Positions 24,543 through 32,742 of a stretch of 42,205 nt of DNA are shown piece after piece. The notes beneath the pieces are model-generated. The model saw only the letters and a list, made by a program, of their open reading frames with translations. It did no database searches and was not told the origin of the DNA. Every line of letters begins with the position of its first letter. The first letter of the stretch is position 1. The stretch is from assembly GCF_934424005.1 (NCBI RefSeq), contig NZ_CAKRXI010000029.1:1-42205 (forward strand), written 5' to 3'. The translations under genes and the position numbers were made by a program. This DNA comes from an uncultured Blautia sp. (GTDB lineage: Bacteria > Bacillota > Clostridia > Lachnospirales > Lachnospiraceae).

Positions 24543-25642
24543 TCATAAAAAATGGAAATGTTTTTCAGGAAGATGGAAGTTTTCGCAGGGAAACACTTTA
24601 TATCAGAAATCACAGACTGACAGAGGCATTTGAAGCAACATCTGAAGAGGAAGTTATAGATGCCGAGGGCCTTATGGTCATTCCAGGTCTTGTGGATATT
24701 CACAGCCATGGAGCATATGGGGAAGATTTTTCTGACGGTGATCCGGAAGGCCTGAAAAAAATCTTAAGATATGAGAGAAAAAGTGGAATAACATCATATT
24801 GTCCGACTTCCATGACACTTCCGAAGGAACAGCTTAAGAAGATTTTCAAAGGGATCAGGGAAGCAGAAAAGTCCGGCGATGGAGCAACGGTTGCAGGTAT
24901 CAATATGGAAGGACCGTTTCTGGATCCTGTTAAGAAGGGCGCACATGTGGAAGAATGGATCACAGAACCGGATGCAGATTTTGTAAAGGAATTGAATGAA
25001 GTATCAGGTGGAAGAATCCGACTTGTAACACTGGCACCGAATGTAAAAGGAGCTATGGACTTCATACGGGAAATGAAGGAAGAAGTACAGATATCTCTGG
25101 GACATACAGCGGCAGATTATGAATGTGCGACAGAAGCAATGGCACTGGGAGCACATCATGTAACGCATCTTTATAATGCGATGCAGCCGTTGGCCCACAG
25201 AGAACCGGGACTGATCGGAGCAGCTTCGGATGATCCGGAATGTATGGTTGAACTGATCTGTGATGGCTATCATATTCATCCGGCTGTAATCAGAGCAACG
25301 TTCAGAATGTTCGGACCGGAAAGAGTCATCCTGATCAGTGACTCCATGCGTGCAACAGGGATGAAAAACGGTACATATGAGCTTGGCGGACAGGAAGTAA
25401 CTGTGAAGGACCGCAAGGCAGTGCTGAAAGACGGAACACTGGCAGGATCTGCGACAAATTTATTTGGCTGTATGTGCAAAGCAATAGAATTTGGTGTGCC
25501 TGTAGATCAGGCAATTTTTGCAGCCACGAGAAATCCGGCAAGAAGTATTGGGATTTATGACAGAACAGGGTCTGTTCATACAGGTAAAGAGGCAGATATT
25601 CTTCTGTTAACAGAGAATTTTGAATTAAAAAGAGTTATCTGA
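24539..25642 (+). CDS. nagA: N-acetylglucosamine-6-phosphate deacetylase
   Basis: Cytoplasmic metal-dependent amidohydrolase that makes glucosamine-6-phosphate and acetate in amino-sugar use and peptidoglycan recycling. Metal and catalytic residues are visible: VDIHSHG (H55, H57), NMEGPF (E124), GHTAA (H189), THLYNAM (H210) and SDSM (D268). The 367-aa length is normal. The start overlaps the previous stop (ATGA), implying translational coupling. nagB is not adjacent. Confidence 0.95.
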   Translation: MIIKNGNVFQEDGSFRRETLYIRNHRLTEAFEATSEEEVIDAEGLMVIPGLVDIHSHGAYGEDFSDGDPEGLKKILRYERKSGITSYCPTSMTLPKEQLKKIFKGIREAEKSGDGATVAGINMEGPFLDPVKKGAHVEEWITEPDADFVKELNEVSGGRIRLVTLAPNVKGAMDFIREMKEEVQISLGHTAADYECATEAMALGAHHVTHLYNAMQPLAHREPGLIGAASDDPECMVELICDGYHIHPAVIRATFRMFGPERVILISDSMRATGMKNGTYELGGQEVTVKDRKAVLKDGTLAGSATNLFGCMCKAIEFGVPVDQAIFAATRNPARSIGIYDRTGSVHTGKEADILLLTENFELKRVI

Positions 25643-25705
25643 TATACCTGCTGAAGTATTGGATCATCATTCACAGAATAACTTGATTTAGTTCAGGAAT
25701 TGTGA

Positions 25706-25734
25706 TTGTATTTCAGAATTAAATGCGTTATGAT
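25706..25734 (+). promoter_or_regulatory. Putative promoter of the NodB deacetylase gene
   Basis: TTGTAT (25706-25711) and TATGAT (25729-25734) are spaced by 17 nt, about 45 bp before the start. Confidence 0.6.
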
Positions 25735-25779
25735 AATAAATAGACAAAAAAGTTATAGAAAATACAGCAGGTGGAGTAG

Positions 25780-27252
25780 ATGGATAAAAGGGTATTGCGT
25801 GAACGAATGCGCAAAAAGCAACAGCAGATAAGACGTCGTCAGATGATGAAAAAAGGCGCGTATGTTGTAGCTGTGATACTCGTATTCATATTTGTAATAC
25901 GGGGAATTATTCTTCCGGTCATTAATCGGGTCGGAGGGAAAAATACAGATAAACCGGCACAGGTACAGGCAGAAACAGATACGAATGCGAATACCAATAC
26001 AGGAGATTCAGGAACTGAGACACAGATAGAAAAAGACACAAATGCAGCAATCCGTAAACCGCTGAAGGGTGCGAGTGATCTGACAAAGGCTTCTCAGCTG
26101 ACTGCTGGCTGGCATGAGGATGAGAACGGCAAATGGTATCAGAACGCGGATGGTACATATTATGCAGGCGGCCTGCAGGAAATAGATGGTTCTACATATT
26201 ATTTTGGAGACAATGGTTATTCACAGACCGGATGGGTGAGCGTTGGATTTGACGATTACTATTTCAATGATGATGGAACTTATGATCCAAGTCAGCACAA
26301 GACCAGAATTGCATTTACCTTTGATGATGGCCCGGGAGAGTATACCGATGAACTTCTGGACTGTCTGGAACAGAACAATGCACATGCAACTTTCTTTATG
26401 TTAGGTCAGAATGTAGGCAGCTGGGAGTCAGAAGTTCAGCGAATGGCAGACATTGGATGTGAGATCGGATCTCATTCCTGGGATCATCCGAATCTGTATG
26501 ATCTTGATATGGATGCAGTTGCCAAAGAGTTTTCAGATACAGATGCAGCTTTGGAGAAGGCATGTGGACAGAAGGCAAGTGTCGCCAGAGCACCATATGG
26601 AAACTGGAGTGATGATATCATTTCTACAGTCAATAAGCCATTCTTTACATGGTCACTGGACTCTCTGGATTGGAGCTATCTTGATGTCAACAAGGACTAT
26701 GATGCTGTTATGAATGGGGATCTTACAGACGGTTCTATCATTCTTATGCATGATATTCATGAGCCATCTGTACAGGCAGCGATCAAGATGATTCCGGAAC
26801 TGGTAGCCAAAGGCTATAAACTGATGACAGTCAGTGAGCTTGCAGCAGCCAAGGGAGTTACTTTACAGAATGCAAACTATTCTGATTTCTGGGACAGTTC
26901 ACTTCAGAAGGGTATCGTTGCAGGATATAACAGTGGTTCTTCTGACGGAAGCAGTGATGGTACAGCGGTATCAGATGGTACTACCTCAGATGACGGCTCA
27001 ACAGATAGTTCTGATGTAAGTGATACAGGATCTTCGGACAGCAGTGATGTCAGCGATGGAAGTGATGATAGTTCCGACAGTTCTTCCGGAGATGACAGCT
27101 CAGGAGGCGATGACTCTTCCGGGGATGGAAGTTCATCAGATGACAGTTCCGGAGATAACAGCTCAGACGATGGATCTTATGATGACAGTTCCGGAGACGG
27201 AAGTGATTATGCAGATGAGGACTCCGGAGATGGGTATGATACAGGATATTAA
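25780..27252 (+). CDS. Polysaccharide (peptidoglycan-type) deacetylase with wall-binding repeats and Ser/Asp tail
   Basis: A 490-aa CE4 enzyme. A basic N terminus and transmembrane helix (about 26-48) anchor it. Residues about 108-168 hold choline/cell-wall-binding-type repeats (GWHEDENGKWYQNADG, YYFGDNGYSQTGW). The NodB domain has a full catalytic set: TFDDGP (180-185), SHSWDH (231-236), RAPYG (270-274) and LMHD (322-325). It would remove acetyl groups from wall or other polysaccharide GlcNAc/MurNAc outside the membrane. Residues about 385-490 are a Ser/Asp/Gly-rich low-complexity tail. GGTGGAG precedes the ATG. It is not part of the upstream paralogue pair, whose active-site motifs differ. 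Confidence 0.92.
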   Translation: MDKRVLRERMRKKQQQIRRRQMMKKGAYVVAVILVFIFVIRGIILPVINRVGGKNTDKPAQVQAETDTNANTNTGDSGTETQIEKDTNAAIRKPLKGASDLTKASQLTAGWHEDENGKWYQNADGTYYAGGLQEIDGSTYYFGDNGYSQTGWVSVGFDDYYFNDDGTYDPSQHKTRIAFTFDDGPGEYTDELLDCLEQNNAHATFFMLGQNVGSWESEVQRMADIGCEIGSHSWDHPNLYDLDMDAVAKEFSDTDAALEKACGQKASVARAPYGNWSDDIISTVNKPFFTWSLDSLDWSYLDVNKDYDAVMNGDLTDGSIILMHDIHEPSVQAAIKMIPELVAKGYKLMTVSELAAAKGVTLQNANYSDFWDSSLQKGIVAGYNSGSSDGSSDGTAVSDGTTSDDGSTDSSDVSDTGSSDSSDVSDGSDDSSDSSSGDDSSGGDDSSGDGSSSDDSSGDNSSDDGSYDDSSGDGSDYADEDSGDGYDTGY

Positions 27253-27275
27253 TTCTATATAAAATAAGAATCCAC

Positions 27276-27321
27276 AAAAGAGGACAAGTTCGAAAGCGCA
27301 ATCGGACAAGTCCTCTTTTTT
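27276..27321 (+). terminator. Intrinsic terminator after the NodB deacetylase
   Basis: A 10-bp stem (27276-27285 with 27310-27319) encloses a 24-nt loop with weak inner pairing and ends in six T. Confidence 0.8.
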
Positions 27322-27346
27322 GTGTACTTGTAATTTCTTATTTTAA

Positions 27347-27375
27347 TTGACGGGAACATTATGGATTGGTATAAT
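27347..27375 (+). promoter_or_regulatory. glgB promoter
   Basis: TTGACG (27347-27352) and TATAAT (27370-27375) are spaced by exactly 17 nt. A leader of about 105 nt precedes glgB. Confidence 0.8.
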
Positions 27376-27487
27376 ATGTCTATAAAAATGCAAAATATCA
27401 GCATAATAAATGTGCATAATGCTGATAGGAGGCGCAGAGTTGTAAAGAGTGCCGGAATAAAATAGCTGTTAAGGGAGGTACGTTTGA

Positions 27488-29374
27488 ATGGGAGAGAAGT
27501 TGCAGTTTACAGAGCTGGATCAGTATCTGTTCGGACAGGGAACCCATTATGACATTTACAGGAAATTAGGAGCCCATCCGACGATACAGAGGCGTAAGAA
27601 AGGTGTATATTTTGCTGTGTGGGCACCAAATGCCAGATCGGTTTCTGTTGTTGGAGAGTTTAATAACTGGAATACACAGGCAAATCCAATGCAGAAAGTC
27701 GGACCAATTGGGGTATATGAGACATTTATACCCGGAGCGAAGGTTGGAGATCTCTATAAATTCTATATTATCGGCTATCACGGTGAAGAATTATACAAAG
27801 CTGATCCATATGGCAATGAAGCAGAACTGAGACCTGGCACTGCATCCAGAATTGCGGACATTTCTGATTATAAATGGAAAGATACTACCTGGATGAAAAG
27901 ACGTCCGGAATTTGATGAAACCAGAGATCCTATGGTCATTTATGAGGTACACCCCGGTTCCTGGAAGAAACATGAAGCAAAAGATGAAGATGATCCGGGA
28001 TTTTATAATTACCGTGAACTGGCACATGAACTTGCTGCCTATGTAAAGAAAATGGGTTATACACATGTAGAACTTATGGGAATTGCCGAGCATCCGTTTG
28101 ATGGCTCATGGGGATATCAGGTCACAGGATATTATGCACCAACCTCCCGTTATGGTTCTGTTCAGGATTTCAAGTATATGGTCGATTATCTGCACCGTAA
28201 TAAGATTGGAGTTATTCTGGACTGGGTACCGGCGCATTTTCCGAAAGATGCACATGGCCTCGCAAATTTTGACGGTACAGCAGTATATGAACATGAAGAT
28301 CCGAGACAGGGAGAACATCCGGACTGGGGAACCAAGATTTATAACTATGGCCGTCCGGAGGTCAAAAACTTCCTGATTGCCAATGCACTCTACTGGATTG
28401 AAGAGTGTCATGTAGACGGACTTCGTGTTGATGCAGTAGCATCTATGCTTTATCTGGATTATGGAAAGAAGGATGGCGAGTGGGTTGCCAATAAATATGG
28501 TGATAACAAAAACCTTGAAGCAATTGAGTTTTTCAAACATTTGAATACCGTTGTACTTGGAAGAAATCATGGAACGGTCATGATAGCAGAAGAATCTACC
28601 GCATGGCCACAGGTTACCGGAAAAGCTGAAGATGGAGGACTTGGATTCTCTTTGAAATGGAATATGGGATGGATGAATGATTTTCTTGAATACATGAAAT
28701 TGGATCCATATTTCCGTAAGGACAATCACAATAAGATGACATTTTCTATGACTTATGCATACAGTGAAAAATATGTCCTTGTCATCTCGCATGATGAAGT
28801 CGTACATTTGAAATGTTCTATGGTTAATAAGATGCCAGGCTATCCGGAAGAAAAGATTCGTAATTTGAAAGCTGCGTATGCATTTATGCTGTTCCATCCA
28901 GGCAAAAAACTTCTATTTATGGGACAAGAATTTGGACAGCTGCGTGAATGGAGTGAGGAGAGGGAGCTTGACTGGTATCTTTTGAATGAAAAACCACATC
29001 AGGACCTTCAGGAGTTTGTAAAGACGCTTTTACATATGTATACAAAGTATCCTGCATTGTATGCAGGGGACAACGATCCTGACGGATTTGAGTGGATCAA
29101 TGCAGACGATGCATACAGAAGTATTTTCAGTCTGGTAAGAAAATCTCCTACAAAGAGAAATAACCTTCTGTTTATTGTAAACTTTACGCCGGTTGACCGC
29201 CCGGATTATCGTGTCGGTGTTCCAAAGAAAAAACAGTATAAACTGATCATGAATGAACATGGACTTTTGGAGAAACCGGAGGTATTTAAAGCAGAGGCAC
29301 AGGAATGTGATCACAGAGAGTTTTCGTTTGACTATCCACTGCCAGGATATGGTGTTGCGGTGTTTACTTATTGA
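27488..29374 (+). CDS. glgB: 1,4-alpha-glucan branching enzyme
   Basis: Forms alpha-1,6 branches in glycogen (GH13). An N-terminal CBM48 module (about 30-110, FAVWAPNARSVSVVGEFNNW) precedes the catalytic barrel. The nucleophile is D315 in GLRVDAVASM, the acid/base lies in AEESTAWP (E368/E369), and SHDEVVH supplies the transition-state Asp. The 628-aa length is normal for the short form without an extended N1 domain. An AAGGGAGG site precedes the ATG. It has its own promoter and is separate from glgP. Confidence 0.96.
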   Translation: MGEKLQFTELDQYLFGQGTHYDIYRKLGAHPTIQRRKKGVYFAVWAPNARSVSVVGEFNNWNTQANPMQKVGPIGVYETFIPGAKVGDLYKFYIIGYHGEELYKADPYGNEAELRPGTASRIADISDYKWKDTTWMKRRPEFDETRDPMVIYEVHPGSWKKHEAKDEDDPGFYNYRELAHELAAYVKKMGYTHVELMGIAEHPFDGSWGYQVTGYYAPTSRYGSVQDFKYMVDYLHRNKIGVILDWVPAHFPKDAHGLANFDGTAVYEHEDPRQGEHPDWGTKIYNYGRPEVKNFLIANALYWIEECHVDGLRVDAVASMLYLDYGKKDGEWVANKYGDNKNLEAIEFFKHLNTVVLGRNHGTVMIAEESTAWPQVTGKAEDGGLGFSLKWNMGWMNDFLEYMKLDPYFRKDNHNKMTFSMTYAYSEKYVLVISHDEVVHLKCSMVNKMPGYPEEKIRNLKAAYAFMLFHPGKKLLFMGQEFGQLREWSEERELDWYLLNEKPHQDLQEFVKTLLHMYTKYPALYAGDNDPDGFEWINADDAYRSIFSLVRKSPTKRNNLLFIVNFTPVDRPDYRVGVPKKKQYKLIMNEHGLLEKPEVFKAEAQECDHREFSFDYPLPGYGVAVFTY

Positions 29375-29562
29375 CAATTCCATTGTAAAAATTAACCAAT
29401 TTTGTGCATCGATAATTATATAAATTTAACAAATAAAATCGTTGCAATTTAAGAAAATATAGGTTATACTGAACGCGACTGAGGAAAATCATTTGGAAAC
29501 TCAGTATTTACATGAAATGCAGTAAGTTGAACATAAAAAAAGATTTTGAAAGGAGATTTACA
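29375..29562 (+). promoter_or_regulatory. Promoter region of the 77-aa protein gene
   Basis: TTGCAA (29442-29447) and TATACT (29465-29470) are spaced by 17 nt, with very AT-rich sequence upstream that could act as an UP element. No clear terminator for glgB is seen in this gap. Confidence 0.65.
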
Positions 29563-29796
29563 ATGAAAGTATCTAATATTAAAGACATCGAGAAATTTTT
29601 TGAAGTAGTAGACAGCTGCCAGGGCAAAGTTGAACTGGTAACAGGTGAAGGTGACAGACTGAACCTCAAATCCAAACTGTCCCAGTATGTATCTCTTGCA
29701 AACATCTTCTCCGGTGGAGAAATTCCGGAACTTGAGATCGTAGCATATGAGAAAGAAGATATCGATAAACTTCTCAGCTTCATGATCAACGGTTGA
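29563..29796 (+). CDS. Conserved small protein of unknown function
   Basis: A 77-aa acidic soluble protein with no membrane segment, signal or Cys-metal motif apart from one Cys in VVDSCQGKVEL. The ATG follows AAAGGAG (29549-29555) with good spacing. Codon use resembles highly expressed genes such as ileS and glgP, and the upstream promoter is strong, so it is probably abundant. I recall similar small proteins in Lachnospiraceae, sometimes carrying unsupported names, but I cannot verify that here. It is transcribed alone. Confidence 0.75.
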   Translation: MKVSNIKDIEKFFEVVDSCQGKVELVTGEGDRLNLKSKLSQYVSLANIFSGGEIPELEIVAYEKEDIDKLLSFMING

Positions 29797-29813
29797 TTTT
29801 AGAGAGTATAGAG

Positions 29814-29840
29814 TGGGGACGTGACTGGTTCATGTCCCCA
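29814..29840 (+). terminator. Probable terminator or leader hairpin 1
   Basis: An 11-bp stem (29814-29824 with 29830-29840, one G-U pair) lies 17 nt after the 77-aa gene. No T run follows, so its role as a terminator is uncertain. Confidence 0.45.
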
Positions 29841-29862
29841 TTACCCATATAAAGGGATAATA

Positions 29863-29889
29863 ACCAGGGGGTATTTTATGCCTCCTGGT
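29863..29889 (+). other. Leader hairpin 2 upstream of the COG0523 operon
   Basis: An 11-bp stem with two G-U pairs (29863-29873 with 29879-29889) and a T-rich loop, followed by an AT-rich stretch to the next gene. It may be a terminator remnant or part of an RNA leader. I see no known metal riboswitch motif. Confidence 0.4.
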
Positions 29890-29982
29890 CAAATTGCGTT
29901 ATAAGTTAGTGATATAAAACAAATAATATAAAGTAATTTAGCAATCATTTTGCCCATGGGCAGAAAGAGAGGAAATGCAATC

Positions 29983-31170
29983 ATGGAAAAAACTAAAATT
30001 GACATTATCTCCGGTTTCCTTGGAGCCGGTAAAACAACACTGATCAAGAAACTTCTGAAAGATGCCTTTCAGGGGGAGCAGGTCGTACTGATTGAAAATG
30101 AATTTGGTGAGATCGGCATTGATGGAGGATTTCTGAAAGAAGCCGGAATCCAGATCCGTGAAATGAACTCAGGATGTATCTGCTGCTCACTGGTTGGTGA
30201 TTTTGGTGCATCTTTGAAAGAAGTTATCAGCAAATATCACCCGGACAGAATCCTGATCGAGCCATCTGGTGTCGGCAAATTATCTGATGTCATTAAAGCA
30301 GTACAGGGCGTAGAAGAAGAAACAGGACTGGTTCTGAACAGCTACACTACTGTTGTTGATGCAAAGAAATGCAAAATGTATATGAGAAATTTCGGTGAAT
30401 TTTTCAACAATCAGGTTGAATATGCCGGAGCCATCATCATGAGCCGTACAGATATTGTTGACGAAGCAAAAGCACAGGCATCACTGGAACTGCTTCGTGA
30501 GATTAACTCCAAAGCAGCGATCATCACAACACCGATCGAGAAACTGGAAGGTAAAAAACTTCTGGAGGTTATGGAGCATCCGGTATCTCTGGCAGATGAG
30601 CTGATGGAAGAAGAGGAGGTATGCCCGGAATGCGGACATGTGCATGAACATGGCGAACATCATCATGACCATGATCATGAAGAACATGAGCATCATCATC
30701 ACGATCATGATGAAGAATGCGGATGCGGACATGACCACGATCATGAAGAACATGAACATCATCATCACGACCATGATCATGAATGCGGATGCGGACATGA
30801 CCACGATCATGAAGAACATGAGCATCATCATCACGACCATGATCATGAATGCGGATGTGGACACGACCATCATGACCATCACCATCATCATGCAGATGAA
30901 GTATTTACAAGCTGGGGTCGTGAGACAATTAAGAAATATACAAAAGAAAATCTTGAGAAGATGCTGGGAGCTCTTTCTGCATCTGATGAATATGGAATCA
31001 TTCTCCGTGCAAAAGGAATGCTTCCGGCAGAAGATGGAACATGGATTTATTTTGATATGGTTCCGGAAGAAACAGAAATCCGTGAAGGCGCACCGGAATA
31101 TACAGGTCGTCTCTGTGTGATCGGATCTAAACTGAAAGAGGACAAACTGGCTGAGCTTTTTGGCCTGTAA
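29983..31170 (+). CDS. COG0523/CobW-family GTPase with His-rich metal-binding repeats
   Basis: A 395-aa G3E GTPase of the metal-chaperone type. P-loop GFLGAGKTT (11-19), the metal-binding GCICC motif (64-68) and EPSG (93-96) are intact. The guanine-specificity motif reads SRTD rather than NKxD. A Cys pair in CPECGH (about 214-219) leads into three 22-residue tandem repeats (228-249, 250-271, 272-293) rich in His, Asp and CGCG, then a run of His. A CobW C-terminal domain follows (about 305-395, SWGRETIKKY). ATG 29983 is chosen because GAGAGGAA precedes it. Zinc is the likeliest metal, but nickel or cobalt cannot be excluded. Confidence 0.92.
   Translation: MEKTKIDIISGFLGAGKTTLIKKLLKDAFQGEQVVLIENEFGEIGIDGGFLKEAGIQIREMNSGCICCSLVGDFGASLKEVISKYHPDRILIEPSGVGKLSDVIKAVQGVEEETGLVLNSYTTVVDAKKCKMYMRNFGEFFNNQVEYAGAIIMSRTDIVDEAKAQASLELLREINSKAAIITTPIEKLEGKKLLEVMEHPVSLADELMEEEEVCPECGHVHEHGEHHHDHDHEEHEHHHHDHDEECGCGHDHDHEEHEHHHHDHDHECGCGHDHDHEEHEHHHHDHDHECGCGHDHHDHHHHHADEVFTSWGRETIKKYTKENLEKMLGALSASDEYGIILRAKGMLPAEDGTWIYFDMVPEETEIREGAPEYTGRLCVIGSKLKEDKLAELFGL
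30664..30861 (+). repeat. Three tandem 66-bp in-frame repeats (His/CGCG)
   Basis: Units at 30664-30729, 30730-30795 and 30796-30861 are nearly identical at DNA level and each encodes 22 residues ending in CGCG. The near-identity suggests recent duplication and makes copy-number change by slippage or recombination likely. Confidence 0.9.
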
Positions 31171-31191
31171 TCATAGAGGAGAATACAGACA

Positions 31192-32145
31192 ATGGACGAG
31201 ATCAAAGTACCGATTTATTTAATGACCGGTTTCCTGGAAAGTGGCAAGACTTCTTTCCTGAGTTTTACCATACAGCAGGATTATTTCCATACGGATGGAA
31301 AGACACTTCTGATCCTCTGTGAGGAAGGAGAGGAAGAATATGATCCGGCAATTCTTGAAGCCAATAATACTGTTGTGGAAGTAATTGAAAATGAAGAAGA
31401 CTTTACAACAGACAGACTGGTTGCCATGGATATTCTTCATCAGCCGGAGCGTGTCATCATAGAATATAATGGCATGTGGCTGGTAAGCAATTTTGAAAAA
31501 ATGCAGTTGCCGACAGGCTGGGGAGTAGAACAGCAGATTACCTGTGTAGACGGAAGTACTTTTCAGATGTATATGGCGAACATGAAATCCATTTTTATGG
31601 ATATGATAAAAAATACAGATATGGTTATCTTCAACCGTTGCAAAAAGGAAGATCCGCTTCCGACTTATCGACGTGGAATCAAGGTCGCAAATCAGAGAGC
31701 AGAAGTTATCTTTGAGGATGAAGAAGGCGAGCTGGGTGATATTTTCCAGGATGAAATGCCATTTGATATGAATGCGCCGGTTATCGAGATTCTTCCGGAA
31801 GATTATGGCATCTGGTTTGTGGATGCAATGGATCATCCGGAAAATTATGAAGGCAAAACAGTCAAGTTTAAAGCAAGAGTCATGAAACCTCGCGGAATGG
31901 GAAGCAAATTCTTTGTTCCGGGACGTACAGCCATGACTTGCTGTGCAGATGATACTACATTTCTTGGTTATGTATGTAAGAGCGCATATGCGCCGAAACT
32001 GACGCCGGGAGAATGGGTAGAAGTTACAGCCAAAGTCGGCATTGAGAAACGTAACGAATACCAGGGTGAAGAAGGTATCGTACTTTCTGCGGAGCATGTA
32101 GAGCAGTGTGATCCACTGGAAGACGAAATGGTTTATTTTAATTAA
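31192..32145 (+). CDS. COG0523-like GTPase fused to a TIGR03943-like C-terminal domain
   Basis: A 317-aa protein starting with a G3E P-loop, GFLESGKTSF (13-22). The CxCC motif is absent, EPSG is replaced by EYNG, and the NKxD position reads NRCKKED, so the GTPase appears divergent. The C-terminal part (about 205-317) has AMTCCADDTTFLGYVCKS (C250, C251), resembling the TCC motif of the TIGR03943/YcgQ-like family, which is associated with zinc-responsive membrane systems. It starts 21 bp after the His-rich GTPase, so the two likely act together. Joining these two modules in one chain is unusual as far as I know. Confidence 0.8.
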   Translation: MDEIKVPIYLMTGFLESGKTSFLSFTIQQDYFHTDGKTLLILCEEGEEEYDPAILEANNTVVEVIENEEDFTTDRLVAMDILHQPERVIIEYNGMWLVSNFEKMQLPTGWGVEQQITCVDGSTFQMYMANMKSIFMDMIKNTDMVIFNRCKKEDPLPTYRRGIKVANQRAEVIFEDEEGELGDIFQDEMPFDMNAPVIEILPEDYGIWFVDAMDHPENYEGKTVKFKARVMKPRGMGSKFFVPGRTAMTCCADDTTFLGYVCKSAYAPKLTPGEWVEVTAKVGIEKRNEYQGEEGIVLSAEHVEQCDPLEDEMVYFN

Positions 32146-32163
32146 TACAGCGAGGAAATTCTG

Positions 32164-32742
32164 ATGTATCTGATCGTAGGTTTGGGAAATCCCGGAAGGC
32201 AGTATGAAGCCACACGCCATAATATGGGATTTGATGTGATTGATAAGCTTGTGGAGGAATATAATGTTCCACAGTCTGGCGTGAAATTCAATGCCATGTA
32301 CGGAAAAGGAAGAATCGGAGGACAACCTGTCATTCTGATGAAGCCGCTTTCTTATATGAATCTCAGCGGTGGTCCTGTCCGGGATATGGCAAACTATTTC
32401 AAAATCGATCCGGAGACAGAGATGATCGTTATTTATGATGATATTGATCTGGAACCGGGACAGCTTCGTATCCGCAAGAAAGGCAGTGCCGGTGGGCACA
32501 ATGGAATCAAGCATATCATTCAGCAGCTTGGTACACAGACGTTTGTTCGTATCAAGGTTGGTGTCGGAGCAAAACCAAAAGGCTGGGATCTGGCAGATCA
32601 TGTACTTGGCAGATTTGGAAGTGATGAACGTAAGCTTGTGGAAGAGGCGCAGGAGAGAGCCTGCAAAGCTGTAGAGATGATCCTGGCTGACAGTGTGGAT
32701 GCGGCCATGAACCAGTTCAACAAGAAAATGGAGAATGTATGA
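32164..32742 (+). CDS. pth: Peptidyl-tRNA hydrolase
   Basis: Recycles tRNA from peptidyl-tRNA dropped off ribosomes. Conserved residues are visible: N9 in GLGNPG, catalytic H19 in TRHNMGF, N66 in SYMNLSGG, and D92 or D93 in IYDDIDL. GGHNGIKHI is the other signature. The 192-aa length is normal. It lies between the COG0523 pair and mfd; its stop overlaps the mfd start (ATGA). pth-mfd adjacency is common in Firmicutes. Confidence 0.97.
   Translation: MYLIVGLGNPGRQYEATRHNMGFDVIDKLVEEYNVPQSGVKFNAMYGKGRIGGQPVILMKPLSYMNLSGGPVRDMANYFKIDPETEMIVIYDDIDLEPGQLRIRKKGSAGGHNGIKHIIQQLGTQTFVRIKVGVGAKPKGWDLADHVLGRFGSDERKLVEEAQERACKAVEMILADSVDAAMNQFNKKMENV

Noticed and set aside
26930..27240. Repetitive stretch resembling a minisatellite
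   Set aside because: It is the Ser/Asp/Gly codon repeat of the deacetylase tail and stays in frame.
30664..30861. CRISPR-like appearance of tandem repeats
   Set aside because: The units are directly adjacent without spacers and encode protein in frame.
30481..30891. Met/Val-rich open frame opposite the His repeats
   Set aside because: It is created by the reverse complement of CAT/GAC-rich repeats.
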